DNA of 64,000 nucleotides from Haloprofundus salilacus (GTDB lineage: Archaea > Halobacteriota > Halobacteria > Halobacteriales > Haloferacaceae), in the NCBI RefSeq assembly GCF_020150815.1, contig NZ_CP083723.1, positions 2,046,001 to 2,110,000 on the forward strand. Direction: 5' to 3'. A model generated the notes under the pieces. It ran no database searches. It saw only the letters and a program-made list of their open reading frames with translations, and had not been told where the DNA came from. The first letter of the stretch is position 1. Each line of letters begins with the position of its first letter. Position numbers and translations under genes: made by a program. Shown here one piece after another: positions 25,322 through 33,605 of this stretch.

Positions 25322-28300
25322 ATGAGCACAACCCGACAACAACGGGTGTCGGGGTACACCGTCGGAACGGTCGTCCTCGTTCTTCTCGTCGGGACGGTTT
25401 TCGCGGGCGTCGGACCGCTCGCCGCACTCGGGTCGCAGTCCCACGAGACGACGGTAACAGGGCCGACAGCCGCACAGCAGACCGACGACCCACTTGGTGG
25501 AACCGTCGACGGCGACCGAAACCTCTCGACGGCGAACACGACGTTCGCCGGACAGAACGTGACCGACCGCGCCGGGTGGCGAGTCGTTCCCGCCGGCGAC
25601 GTGAACGGCGATGGCGCAGGTGACGTCCTCGTCAGCGCGCCGCGGGCTGACCGCGGTAACGCGACGAACGGAACGCCGAACGTCGGCGTCGACGCAGGTG
25701 CAGTCTACCTCTTCTACGGCCCCGTCGACACCGAGCGTCTGAACGTCTCGGAGGCGAACGTCACCTTCGTCGGCGTCGAAGCCGGCGACCTCGCCGGGAC
25801 GAGCGTCGCCGCGGGTGACGTCGACGGCGACGGTCTGAGCGACGTACTCGTCGGCGCACCCGGCGTCAACGGAAGCACGGGAGCCGTCTACCTCCTGCGT
25901 GGCTCCGAGAACCGCTCCGGTATCGTCTCGTTGGTCGACGCGAACGCTACCGTCGCGGGCACCGGAGGCGGCGACGAGTTCGGACACTCGCTGGCGGTTC
26001 TCGGCAACGGCAGCGACGAGTTCGCCAACGCGACGAACGCGACGGCGGTTCTCGTCGGCGCACCGTACAACGATACCGCCGGTAACGATTCGGGTGCGGC
26101 GTATCTCTTCGACCCGGTCGCGCTCGGAGGCGACGCGTTCGAAAACGCGACGACCGCAAACGCAACCTACCTCGGCGAGGCCGAAAACGACCGGGCCGGC
26201 TGGGCGGTCTCAACCGCAGGAGACTTCGACAACGACAGTCGAGTCGACTTCCTCGTCGGCGCTCGCGGCAACGACAGCAGCGCGCCGAACGTCGGTGCGT
26301 CGTACGTGATACTGGACGCCAACGAGACCGGCGACCGCTCGCTTTCGGACGCGTCGGTGAGACTCGCCGGAGTCGGCGCGGACGACAACGCCGGGTTCGC
26401 CGTCTCCGAGGCGGGCGACGTGAACGCCGACGGGTTCGGTGACATCCTCGTCGGCGCGCCGGGCAACGACACGAACGGACCCAACGCCGGTGCCGGGTAC
26501 GTCGTCTTCGGCAGCGACTCGCCGCCAGCGACACAGTCGTTGCGTGACGCGAACGCGACGCTCTACGGCGTCGGCGACGGTGACCAGGCCGGGTGGTCCG
26601 TCTCAAGTGCGGGTTCGGGCGACGTGAACTGTGACGAGTTCGACGACGTACTTGTCGGCGCGCCACGCAACGGCACGAACGGCTCCAACGCGGGTGCGGC
26701 GTATCTCGTCTACGGCGGTGACACGCTCGACGGCCCGCAGAGCCTCGCCGACGCGAACGCGACGTTCAGCGGCGCGGGCCCGAACGACCGGGCGGGCTTC
26801 TTCGTCTCCGGTGCCGGCGACCTCAGCGGCGACGAGAGGGAGGATATCCTCGTAGGTGCGCCGTACGCCGACAGCAACGAACCGGGTGCGGGCGCGGCGT
26901 ACCTGATTCAGGGTCGCTGTGAGGTGCCGGAACCGCCGCGAGAACAAGCTGAGCCGGGAGAACCGGGGACGCCTAGCACACCGAGTGGGCCCGAGACACC
27001 CGGAGCGCCTGAGACGCCGGGCGAATCGGGAACACCGACCGAAGAACCACAGGACACGCCGACTGAACGGCCGCCGACAGAGACGCCCACTGAAACGCCT
27101 CCTCCGGGCCCGGCAGTGCAGTCGGTGACTGCTGAGTCGGTCGACTGCGAGCAACTCAGATTCGAGAACCCGAACGATTTCGCAGTGAACGTGAGCTACA
27201 CCGTTCTCTACGAGACAGAAAGCGTCCCGAACACGACGAGAAACATCGTACTCTCGCCCGGGGGAACCAGAGTCGTGAATGACTCGGCTATCGGTGCCGA
27301 TTCGTTCAGTCAATCGACGATACGAGTCACCGCTGAGCGCGAAGACTCATCCGGCGACCAAGTGCCGGTGAACGACGACCGTGAAGTGCGTCTCGACGGC
27401 GTCCGCTGTGGCGGCGTTCCGAACATCAACGTGACGAAGGACGACTGCAACCAGTTCACCCTCGAAAACCCGAACCCGTACAGGGTGAACGTCACCTACG
27501 ACATCAGTCGTAACGGCACGGAGGTCGTGACGCGGAACGTCACGCTGGCACCGAATGAGACCCGAAACGTCTCTGACGCGGAACTCTCGACCGAGAACGA
27601 CACGCTCGTCGAGATCAACGTCACCGCCCAACGCGCCGATAACGGTGCAGTTGTGTTCATCAACGACCCGACTGGCGAACTCGGTCGCGAGAGCTACTCG
27701 ACTCGAATCACGGCGTGCGTCGACATCGTGCGGTCGGTAAGCATCAATTCGACCGGCTGCGAGCAGTTCACCATCACGAACCCGAACGCCTTCGCCATCG
27801 AGGTCAGGTACACGTACGCTCGATTCCCGTACGACTTCAGGTCGTTCCCCGGTGCGATAGACAATCCGCCGTTCCCGCCGCTGTTAGTCGAACCGGGTGA
27901 GACCATTACGGTCAAAAAGTCGGCGTTCGGAGGCGAAACGTTGCTGTTCTCGGTCCGATCTGCGGACGGGACAGATAGAAACGTTCCAAGGAACGGGGGA
28001 ATCGGTCCCGAACCAGTGGAGATCGCGGATTGCCCGGATACCGAGTTCGAACCGGTCCACGTCACCTCAGAACAGTGCGAGGAGTTCATCATCACGAACC
28101 CGAACGAGTTCAGCGTCGACGTCACGTACTCGCCGAACCGCAGCGGTGCGGCGTCGCAGTCAGTGACGGTCGGTCCCGGTGAGACGATGACGCTCAACGG
28201 TTCGCAGTTCGGCGAGGCGTACCGATTCTCCGCCTACTCAGAGGAGGTAGACGCCGAAGTGCCGATAAGCGGCGGAGAGCGACGACTCGTCGTCGGCGAG

Positions 28301-29209
28301 AGACGGTCGTGGGTTGTCGAGTCCGAGCCGTGCCCGGAACCCGAAATGCAGTCGCTCACCATCTCGTCCGAGCAGTGTCAGCAGTACACCATCACGAACC
28401 CGAACAACTTCAGCGTCAACGTCTCTGCTGTCTACAACCTCGACGGTCCACCGGACGAATCCGTCATCGTCGGACCAGGTGAGACCGTGACGGTCGAGGC
28501 GGCCGAAGGTGCCGATACGCGATTCAGCGCGTTTTCCGACGAAGTCGGCGTCCGCGTTCCGGTCAACGGTGGGGAGACGGCTGACATTGAAATCGCGCCG
28601 TGTCCGGAACCACAGGACATCGTCGTCGAGTCGGCCGACTGCGAAGCGGTGACCGTGACGAATCCCAACGAGTTGAACACGACCGTCAACTACCGACTCA
28701 GTACCTCGGAAGTCGTGTTCTCCGTCGAACTCGAACCGGGAGAGACGAGAACTATCGAGGATTCGAACTTCGGGGGCGAGACTGTCATCTTCTCGGCGTT
28801 CCGCGAGGACAGCGCTCGGGTGCAGGTCAACGGTGAGAGAACGGCCCAGATAGCGGTAGAAGAGTGCCCGGAGACGACGACCGAGACACCGACAGGAACG
28901 CCGACACAAACCCCGACGGAAACGCCGACCGAAACACCAACTGAAACGCCGACCGAGACGCCCACAGAGACGACTACGACGACCGAGCCCGTGACACCGA
29001 CCGAGACGGCAACGGAAACCGAGACTGAGACGGAAACCGAGACGCCGACTGAGTCATCAACCGAAACTCCGACCGAGACGGACTCCGACGACACCGCGAC
29101 GACTACCGAGTTACTCGTCGGGACGGTCGCATGGTCTGCAAGTGCCTTGCCGTGGGCGATGCTGGTCGCGCTTCCGCTGTTGGTTCTACGGCGCTACCAC
29201 CGCCGCTGA
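25322..29209 (+). CDS. Giant integrin-alpha-like surface protein: FG-GAP propeller, six Cys-paired repeats, Thr stalk, anchor
   Basis: A 1295-residue exported protein. A hydrophobic signal (TVGTVVLVLLVGTVFAGVGP) is followed by seven FG-GAP repeats (about 72-532) of the form GDVNGDGxxDVLVGAP...GAxYLxxG; seven suits a closed integrin-type propeller, and DxNxDGxxD loops would bind calcium. After a Pro/Thr/Glu linker come six repeats of 85-105 residues (about 599-1182), each opening with a Cys, then (F/I/V)xNPNxFxVxVxY and PGET, and closing with a second Cys. A Thr/Pro/Glu stalk, a C-terminal membrane helix and RRYHRR finish it. Dozens of N-x-S/T sequons suggest heavy glycosylation. The end does not read as a PGF-CTERM sorting signal. 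Likely adhesion or surface recognition; the ligand is unknown. Confidence 0.88.
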   Translation: MSTTRQQRVSGYTVGTVVLVLLVGTVFAGVGPLAALGSQSHETTVTGPTAAQQTDDPLGGTVDGDRNLSTANTTFAGQNVTDRAGWRVVPAGDVNGDGAGDVLVSAPRADRGNATNGTPNVGVDAGAVYLFYGPVDTERLNVSEANVTFVGVEAGDLAGTSVAAGDVDGDGLSDVLVGAPGVNGSTGAVYLLRGSENRSGIVSLVDANATVAGTGGGDEFGHSLAVLGNGSDEFANATNATAVLVGAPYNDTAGNDSGAAYLFDPVALGGDAFENATTANATYLGEAENDRAGWAVSTAGDFDNDSRVDFLVGARGNDSSAPNVGASYVILDANETGDRSLSDASVRLAGVGADDNAGFAVSEAGDVNADGFGDILVGAPGNDTNGPNAGAGYVVFGSDSPPATQSLRDANATLYGVGDGDQAGWSVSSAGSGDVNCDEFDDVLVGAPRNGTNGSNAGAAYLVYGGDTLDGPQSLADANATFSGAGPNDRAGFFVSGAGDLSGDEREDILVGAPYADSNEPGAGAAYLIQGRCEVPEPPREQAEPGEPGTPSTPSGPETPGAPETPGESGTPTEEPQDTPTERPPTETPTETPPPGPAVQSVTAESVDCEQLRFENPNDFAVNVSYTVLYETESVPNTTRNIVLSPGGTRVVNDSAIGADSFSQSTIRVTAEREDSSGDQVPVNDDREVRLDGVRCGGVPNINVTKDDCNQFTLENPNPYRVNVTYDISRNGTEVVTRNVTLAPNETRNVSDAELSTENDTLVEINVTAQRADNGAVVFINDPTGELGRESYSTRITACVDIVRSVSINSTGCEQFTITNPNAFAIEVRYTYARFPYDFRSFPGAIDNPPFPPLLVEPGETITVKKSAFGGETLLFSVRSADGTDRNVPRNGGIGPEPVEIADCPDTEFEPVHVTSEQCEEFIITNPNEFSVDVTYSPNRSGAASQSVTVGPGETMTLNGSQFGEAYRFSAYSEEVDAEVPISGGERRLVVGERRSWVVESEPCPEPEMQSLTISSEQCQQYTITNPNNFSVNVSAVYNLDGPPDESVIVGPGETVTVEAAEGADTRFSAFSDEVGVRVPVNGGETADIEIAPCPEPQDIVVESADCEAVTVTNPNELNTTVNYRLSTSEVVFSVELEPGETRTIEDSNFGGETVIFSAFREDSARVQVNGERTAQIAVEECPETTTETPTGTPTQTPTETPTETPTETPTETPTETTTTTEPVTPTETATETETETETETPTESSTETPTETDSDDTATTTELLVGTVAWSASALPWAMLVALPLLVLRRYHRR
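25535..26917 (+). repeat. Seven FG-GAP (integrin alpha beta-propeller) coding repeats
   Basis: Seven diverged units of roughly 60-72 codons, each with a Gly-rich GAP turn and a DVLVGAP or DILVGAP strand. Units 3, 4 and 7 have degenerate calcium loops (for example GNGSDEFAN and GDLSGDERED). Confidence 0.85.
27115..28869 (+). repeat. Six cysteine-paired Ig-like coding repeats
   Basis: The repeats begin with DCEQLRFENPN, DCNQFTLENPN, GCEQFTITNPN, QCEEFIITNPN, QCQQYTITNPN and DCEAVTVTNPN. Each ends with a second Cys, usually in (A/P)CPEP, and a PGET turn lies mid-repeat. The spacing of first cysteines is about 264-318 nt. I do not recognise the domain; it looks like a small beta-sandwich with one disulphide. 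Confidence 0.75.
28870..29100 (+). repeat. Thr/Pro/Glu low-complexity stalk coding region
   Basis: A run of TETPTETPT-type codons with alternating synonymous choices, giving a rigid O-glycosylatable stalk between the last repeat and the membrane anchor. Confidence 0.75.
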
Positions 29210-29257
29210 GGCGATTTCTCGCCCTCCAGCGTCGTCATATCTCTCGAATGGCATGGA

Positions 29258-29264
29258 TTTTTAT
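29258..29264 (+). promoter_or_regulatory. Candidate TATA box for GT4 gene
   Basis: TTTTTAT is centred about 27 nt before the glycosyltransferase ATG, downstream of the surface-protein stop. It suggests separate leaderless transcription of the glycosyltransferase. Confidence 0.4.
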
Positions 29265-29287
29265 CACCGCCCGACATTCCGGTGCGT

Positions 29288-30343
29288 ATGCGTGTCGCGT
29301 TCGTCTCGATGCTCACGACGCATCACGAAGAGACGCCGGTGACTCGGCGAACGCGACGAACCGTACGATACCTGTTGGACCGCGGCCACGAGCCGGTCGT
29401 CCTCTGCGCGAAGTGGTGGGGCGGCGAGGTCGTTGAGTTCGAACACGAGGGAATTACCTACCGACGGGTGTCGGACGAGCCCTCGACGCGCGGATTCGCC
29501 TCGAAACTCCCGTTCGCGCTCCGAAAAGTCGGTGCGGACGTGATTCACGCGGTGAACAGTCCGCCGAAGCACGTCGCCGCCGCGAAGACGGCCGGACGAT
29601 TTCTCCGGACGCCCGTCGTCGTCGACTGGTGGGACGACCCCGAGAACGCCCGTTCGGGCTACCGCCGCGCCGCCAAGCGAGCCGACTTGGTCGTCGCACC
29701 GTCGGAGACGGTGAAAACGTGGGTCAGAGAGTACGGCGCACCCGAAGAGCGCATCGAAGTCGTTCCCGGCTGTATCGACACTGCGCTCGTCCGCAAGAGG
29801 GAGACCGACGAACGGGCGCAGCTCGTCTACGCGCGGCACCTCGACGAGCACGCGAACGTCGAGTCGTTTCTGCTCTCGCTCGCTGAGTTGCGCGACAGGG
29901 ACTGGTCGGCCGCCGTCGTCGGCGACGGTCCCGAGCGGGAACGGGTCGAGCGAACCGCCCGCGACCTCCGCATCGACGACCGCGTGACGTTTCTCGGGGC
30001 GCTGTCGGACGCAGAACTCGTATCCGTGCTGAAGGGCGCGCACGTGTTTGTCCAGACCGCCGAGCGCGAACCGTTCGCGCGGAACCTCCTGTGGGCGCTC
30101 GCCTGCGGCTGCGTCAGCGTCGTGGAGTACCAGGTCGGGTCCAGCGCCCACGAACTCGTCGAAGGCCGCGAGCGGGGGTCGCTGGCGACCAGTCCGCAGG
30201 AGATAGCCGAGCGAATCGTCGCCGCAGGCGCGTTCGACCACTGGGCACACGACGAGGCGTTCGACGGGTACGACTGCGACGACGTGCTCGGCCGCTACGT
30301 CGACTGCTACGAGCGAGCCGTCGACAGTTACGGGCTGTTCTGA
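29288..30343 (+). CDS. GT4 family glycosyltransferase
   Basis: A 351-residue GT-B fold enzyme. The N-terminal acceptor domain starts MRVAFVSMLTTHHEETPVT. The C-terminal donor domain contains VVGDGPERERVERTARDL and VTFLGALSDAELVSVLKGA, followed by a diverged version of the E-x7-E region (REPFARNLLWALACGCVSVVE), in which the first Glu and the Gly/Ala-rich loop that bind a nucleotide sugar remain. It has no membrane helix, so it works at the inner face. It directly follows the heavily sequon-bearing surface protein and precedes a sequon-array halocyanin, so a part in glycoprotein or glycolipid synthesis is plausible but not shown. A GTG two codons upstream is a less likely start. Confidence 0.88.
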   Translation: MRVAFVSMLTTHHEETPVTRRTRRTVRYLLDRGHEPVVLCAKWWGGEVVEFEHEGITYRRVSDEPSTRGFASKLPFALRKVGADVIHAVNSPPKHVAAAKTAGRFLRTPVVVDWWDDPENARSGYRRAAKRADLVVAPSETVKTWVREYGAPEERIEVVPGCIDTALVRKRETDERAQLVYARHLDEHANVESFLLSLAELRDRDWSAAVVGDGPERERVERTARDLRIDDRVTFLGALSDAELVSVLKGAHVFVQTAEREPFARNLLWALACGCVSVVEYQVGSSAHELVEGRERGSLATSPQEIAERIVAAGAFDHWAHDEAFDGYDCDDVLGRYVDCYERAVDSYGLF

Positions 30344-30361
30344 ACGTCGGAAATCGAGGAC

Positions 30362-30368
30362 AAAAAAA
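30362..30368 (-). terminator. T-run terminator for halocyanin (minus strand)
   Basis: Seven As on the + strand form a T-run 23-29 nt beyond the halocyanin stop codon, in the short convergent gap with the glycosyltransferase gene. Confidence 0.5.
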
Positions 30369-30390
30369 CCGCCGCCGGCGACGCGTCCGC

Positions 30391-31047
30391 CTACGACTCG
30401 TAGTCGCCGCCGTACTTGATGAAGAAGTAGCCGAGACCGAGCGTCGCGACCATCGAGAACGTCGTCGCGACGCCGATGGATTTGGCGCTGTCGGGGACCG
30501 ACGGCACGCTGGATCCGCCGCCACCTTCACCACCGCCGCCGCTTCCGGCGTCTTCGCTGACCTCTATCGTCCCGACCATCCCGGCGTCCTCGTGTGGTTC
30601 GCAGACGTACTCGTATGTCGCCTCCTCCTCGAAGGTGTGCTCGAAGGAGAATCCTTCGTCGTGAATCTGCTCTTCGCCCCAGTCGCCCTCGTTGGGGACG
30701 ACGTTGTGGCCGTCGGACGCCCACTCGAAGACGACCGTCGTCCCCGGTTGGATGGAGAGTTCCTCGGGGTCGAACGAGAGTCCGTCGCTCCCGGCGCCGA
30801 CCGTGACGGTTTCGGTGCCGCCGCCACCGCCGCCCGACCCGCCGGCTGACTCGTTACCGGAGGACTCGTTACCGGAGGACTCGTTGCCCGCCGTCTCATT
30901 TCCGGCTGTTTCGTTCCCCGACGATTCGTTGCCGGACGTGCCGTTTCCGTCCTCTTGGGCGGCTGCGGTCGTCGCCCCCGCCACTGTCGCGGTCGCACCG
31001 GCCGTCGCCCGGAGGAACGTGCGCCGCGAGATAGCGTCCTTGCTCAT
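30391..31047 (-). CDS. Tat-exported halocyanin with N-glycosylation sequon array and membrane anchor
   Basis: A blue copper electron carrier of 218 residues. The twin-arginine signal is SRRTFLR (8-14). Residues 33-70 hold seven sequons (Asn35, 40, 45, 50, 55, 60, 65) spaced exactly five residues apart as GNE(S/T)xx units. A Gly run leads into the cupredoxin domain, with His in DGHNVV and Cys, His and Met in CEPHEDAGM. A second Gly-rich linker precedes the C-terminal membrane helix (SIGVATTFSMVATLGLGYFF). It is related in layout to the copper protein of the cytochrome b cluster but much more decorated. It probably shuttles electrons at the outer membrane face. Confidence 0.9.
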   Translation of the reverse strand: MSKDAISRRTFLRATAGATATVAGATTAAAQEDGNGTSGNESSGNETAGNETAGNESSGNESSGNESAGGSGGGGGGTETVTVGAGSDGLSFDPEELSIQPGTTVVFEWASDGHNVVPNEGDWGEEQIHDEGFSFEHTFEEEATYEYVCEPHEDAGMVGTIEVSEDAGSGGGGEGGGGSSVPSVPDSAKSIGVATTFSMVATLGLGYFFIKYGGDYES

Positions 31048-31182
31048 GAAGTCGAGTTAGAATCGGGCGGTAGTGAATACTTTGGTTCGTACCCGCCCGA
31101 CGTACGGAGATTCATATACGAAGACGTGACCATCGCGGCCGCCTGTTAGCCACCATTCGCGGACTGACGACGAGCGACGCTC

Positions 31183-32229
31183 TCACAGCGTGTAGTCGTG
31201 CTCGCCCGTCTCCGTCTCCAAGAACGCCGTCAGCAGGTCGATAGTCGCCGACACGTCGTCGACGTGGGCGCTCTCGGTGACGGTGTGGAGGTACCGCGTC
31301 GGAATCGACAGCGCGCCGACCGGCTTCGCGCCGTGCGTGTTCTGGAACCCGGCGGTGTCGGTGCCGCCAGCCGGGAGAATCTCGAGTTGGTACGGAATCT
31401 CCTCGTCCTCGGCCACCGAGCGGAGTCGACGGTGGACCTTCGGGTTCGTGATGACGCTCGAATCCTTCAGCTTGATGGCTGTCCCCTCGCCGAGTTCGGT
31501 GACGTAGTCGCCCTCGTCGAAGCCGGGAACGTCGTTGGCGACGGTCACGTCGAGCGCGACGGCCAGGTCGGGGTCGACGTCGCCGCCGAGCGCTGTCGCG
31601 CCGCGGATGCCGACCTCCTCCTGCACCGTCGCGGCGAAGTGGATCGTCACGTCAGGATTCTCGATGCGTCGGGCCGCCTCCAGCATCGCGAACAGGCAGA
31701 TGCGGTCGTCGAGCGCCTTCCCCGTCACGTGGTCGCCGAGTTCGACTGTCGTCTGGTCCATCGTCACCAGGTCGCCGCGGGAGACGCGCTCGCGGACCGC
31801 GTTGCCGTCGAGTCCGAGATCCACGTGCACATCCTCGACTTTCTCTTTCTTCTCTCGCTGTTCGTCTGAGAGCGTGTGCGGCGGGACGGAGCCGATCACG
31901 CCCGGGAGATCGCCGTCTTCGGTGTGGACGGTGACCCGCTGTGCGCGGAGAACGCGCGCGTCGAATCCGCCGAGCGGGTCGAGTTGGAGAAAGCCCTCGT
32001 CGGTGACATGGCGGACCATGAAGCCGATCTCGTCCATGTGCGCCGCGATTGCGACGCTGTAGTCGCTCTCGCCGTCGATACTGCCGACGACGTTGCCCAT
32101 CGCGTCCGAACTGACGCGGTCGGTGCTCGTTTCGAGTTCGCGCCGAACGATCTCTCGAATCCGGTCCTCGTAGCCGGGGACGCCGCTCGTCTCCGTCAGT
32201 TCCCGAAGCAGTTCGAAGTCGAAATCCAT
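31183..32229 (-). CDS. M42 family metallopeptidase (glutamyl aminopeptidase/TET type)
   Basis: A 348-residue dinuclear-metal aminopeptidase, normally a dodecameric tetrahedral (TET) shell that digests peptides released by the proteasome. Metal and catalytic motifs: AAHMDEIGF (His64, Asp66), ALDDRICLFAM (Asp), VQEEVGIRGA (catalytic Glu and Glu), LDVTVANDVPG (Asp) and, near the end, YLHTVTE (His). The start MDFDFELLRELTE matches the family N-terminus; 21 upstream codons in frame are not typical. It is a single gene, divergent from the MTH865-like protein. Confidence 0.92.
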   Translation of the reverse strand: MDFDFELLRELTETSGVPGYEDRIREIVRRELETSTDRVSSDAMGNVVGSIDGESDYSVAIAAHMDEIGFMVRHVTDEGFLQLDPLGGFDARVLRAQRVTVHTEDGDLPGVIGSVPPHTLSDEQREKKEKVEDVHVDLGLDGNAVRERVSRGDLVTMDQTTVELGDHVTGKALDDRICLFAMLEAARRIENPDVTIHFAATVQEEVGIRGATALGGDVDPDLAVALDVTVANDVPGFDEGDYVTELGEGTAIKLKDSSVITNPKVHRRLRSVAEDEEIPYQLEILPAGGTDTAGFQNTHGAKPVGALSIPTRYLHTVTESAHVDDVSATIDLLTAFLETETGEHDYTL

Positions 32230-32353
32230 GCTCGGTGGTGACCGACCCGGGTCAAAAGCGCACGGTTCCCGGCGGTCGACGCCGGAAAACAACTCACAAC
32301 GCGTTCTTCATGGTTCCGGAACGTTTTTGCGCCGGATACGACCATGCATAGCT

Positions 32354-32617
32354 ATGGCAGACGAATCCGTCGAAGCGGAACTCCGCGCGCAGCTACAGGA
32401 AGCCTTCGAGGGCGCAGACTACCCCGTCAGCAACCAGATGGACCTCGTACCCGCGCTCCCGAACGGTCCGGGCACGCGCTTCGAGGCGGGTGACGTGAGC
32501 TTCACTGCGATGGAGATAGCCGCGAAACTCGGCAGCCACCAGGACTTCCCGTACGACGACGCCGACAGCCTCGTCGACGACGTGATGGAAGGCCTGCGCG
32601 CCGAAGGGATGCTCTAA
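32354..32617 (+). CDS. MTH865-like family protein
   Basis: An 87-residue helical protein matching the MTH865 family from the N-terminal alternating helices (ESVEAELRAQLQEAFEGADYP) to the EIAAKLGSHQDFPYDDADSLVDDVM region. The family has an EF-hand-like helical fold of unknown function and is common in Euryarchaeota. Its own ATG follows a short leader after the divergent peptidase gene. Confidence 0.82.
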   Translation: MADESVEAELRAQLQEAFEGADYPVSNQMDLVPALPNGPGTRFEAGDVSFTAMEIAAKLGSHQDFPYDDADSLVDDVMEGLRAEGML

Positions 32618-32663
32618 GATACCGAAACGTCGTTACGCGTTCTCTCTCCCTCGAGCGACGCAC

Positions 32664-32912
32664 TCAGTCGCCGCGTCGCTCCCGGCCGTGTTCCTCGCAG
32701 AGCACGTCGCCCGCCTCGGAGCCGAGATAGAACGCGTCACCGGTCTCGATGGCGCGTCCGCAGACCGCACAGCCGTCGTCGTGACGGAGGAAGTACTTCC
32801 CTTCGGCTCGACCGGTTTCGAGACGCCCCGCCTCGACGGCCGGGCGGGTGAGTCCTTCGCCGATCTGCGTGCGCTCCGGAGTATCCGCGGCCTCGAATCG
32901 GATGATAGGCAC
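32664..32912 (-). CDS. Small zinc-binding protein
   Basis: An 82-residue protein starting at GTG (VPIIRFEAADTPERTQIGEG). The C-terminal half has the metal ligands CAVCGRAIETGDAFYLGSE followed by LCEEHG, that is CxxC...CxxH, a treble-clef or LIM-like knuckle. The first half reads as a short beta region with RPAVEAGRLETG. No catalytic residues are visible. It faces a J-domain gene across a short divergent gap. Function unknown. Confidence 0.7.
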   Translation of the reverse strand: MPIIRFEAADTPERTQIGEGLTRPAVEAGRLETGRAEGKYFLRHDDGCAVCGRAIETGDAFYLGSEAGDVLCEEHGRERRGD

Positions 32913-32985
32913 ACGTCGAGTAGTACCGCGGGCGAAGTAGCTCCCACGGCGAGCGATTCTTAATGGCTCGCGCCCAACCACAACC

Positions 32986-33585
32986 GTGCTTTCGGAGTGG
33001 CTCGCTCTGTTCCCCCCGTGGCTGCTCGTCGGCCTCCTCTTCGGAGCAGTAGCTTCGGTTTTCGCCGCTGGCGTGTTCGTCGTCGGCGGTCGCTTGTTCC
33101 CGACGGCCCCTCTCGACGAGGCCGCGAAAATCGACGGAACGAACCGACGCCGAACCGAGATTCGCGAGTATCTCGACGCCATCGGCGAACCGTTCGCGGA
33201 GGACCATCCGGTTCACGGCCAGACGGTCGCGTTCTACCTCCCTTCCCGGGATGTCGCCATCACGTTCGACGCGCAGGCGTACTTCCGTATCGAACGCGCC
33301 GGCACGTACGCTGTCCTCTGCGAACACGAGATGCCCGGCGCGCAACTCGGGCGGCGACTTCCGTTCGAGGTGCCGGAACTCGAACCCGAACTAGCCGACC
33401 TCGACGACCCAATCGCCGGAGCGTTCGAACGCCTCGGCCTTCCGTCGACCGCCAGTGCCGACGACGTGAAAGCGGCGTATCGCTCGGAGGTAAAACACGC
33501 CCACCCCGACCACGGCGGTAACGAGGCCGAGTTCAAACGCGTCCGCGAGGCGTACACGATGGCGAAAGACCACGCCGAGGCGTAA
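32986..33585 (+). CDS. Membrane-anchored J-domain (DnaJ-like) protein
   Basis: A 199-residue protein with an N-terminal membrane helix (residues 7-35, FPPWLLVGLLFGAVASVFAA), a central domain of about 100 residues, and a C-terminal J domain (about 143-199) with the HPD tripeptide in KHAHPDHGG. The J domain should stimulate DnaK ATPase, presumably near the membrane. There is no Gly/Phe region or zinc-finger domain, so it is not a full DnaJ. The start is GTG. No chaperone gene is adjacent. Confidence 0.85.
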   Translation: MLSEWLALFPPWLLVGLLFGAVASVFAAGVFVVGGRLFPTAPLDEAAKIDGTNRRRTEIREYLDAIGEPFAEDHPVHGQTVAFYLPSRDVAITFDAQAYFRIERAGTYAVLCEHEMPGAQLGRRLPFEVPELEPELADLDDPIAGAFERLGLPSTASADDVKAAYRSEVKHAHPDHGGNEAEFKRVREAYTMAKDHAEA

Positions 33586-33605
33586 ACTCGGCACCAGAAC
33601 CCGCA

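Noticed and set aside
28870-29100. Repetitive DNA resembling a direct-repeat array (possible CRISPR-like look)
   Set aside because: It encodes a Thr/Pro/Glu stalk in frame inside a surface-protein gene; units are 6-12 bp with no spacers.
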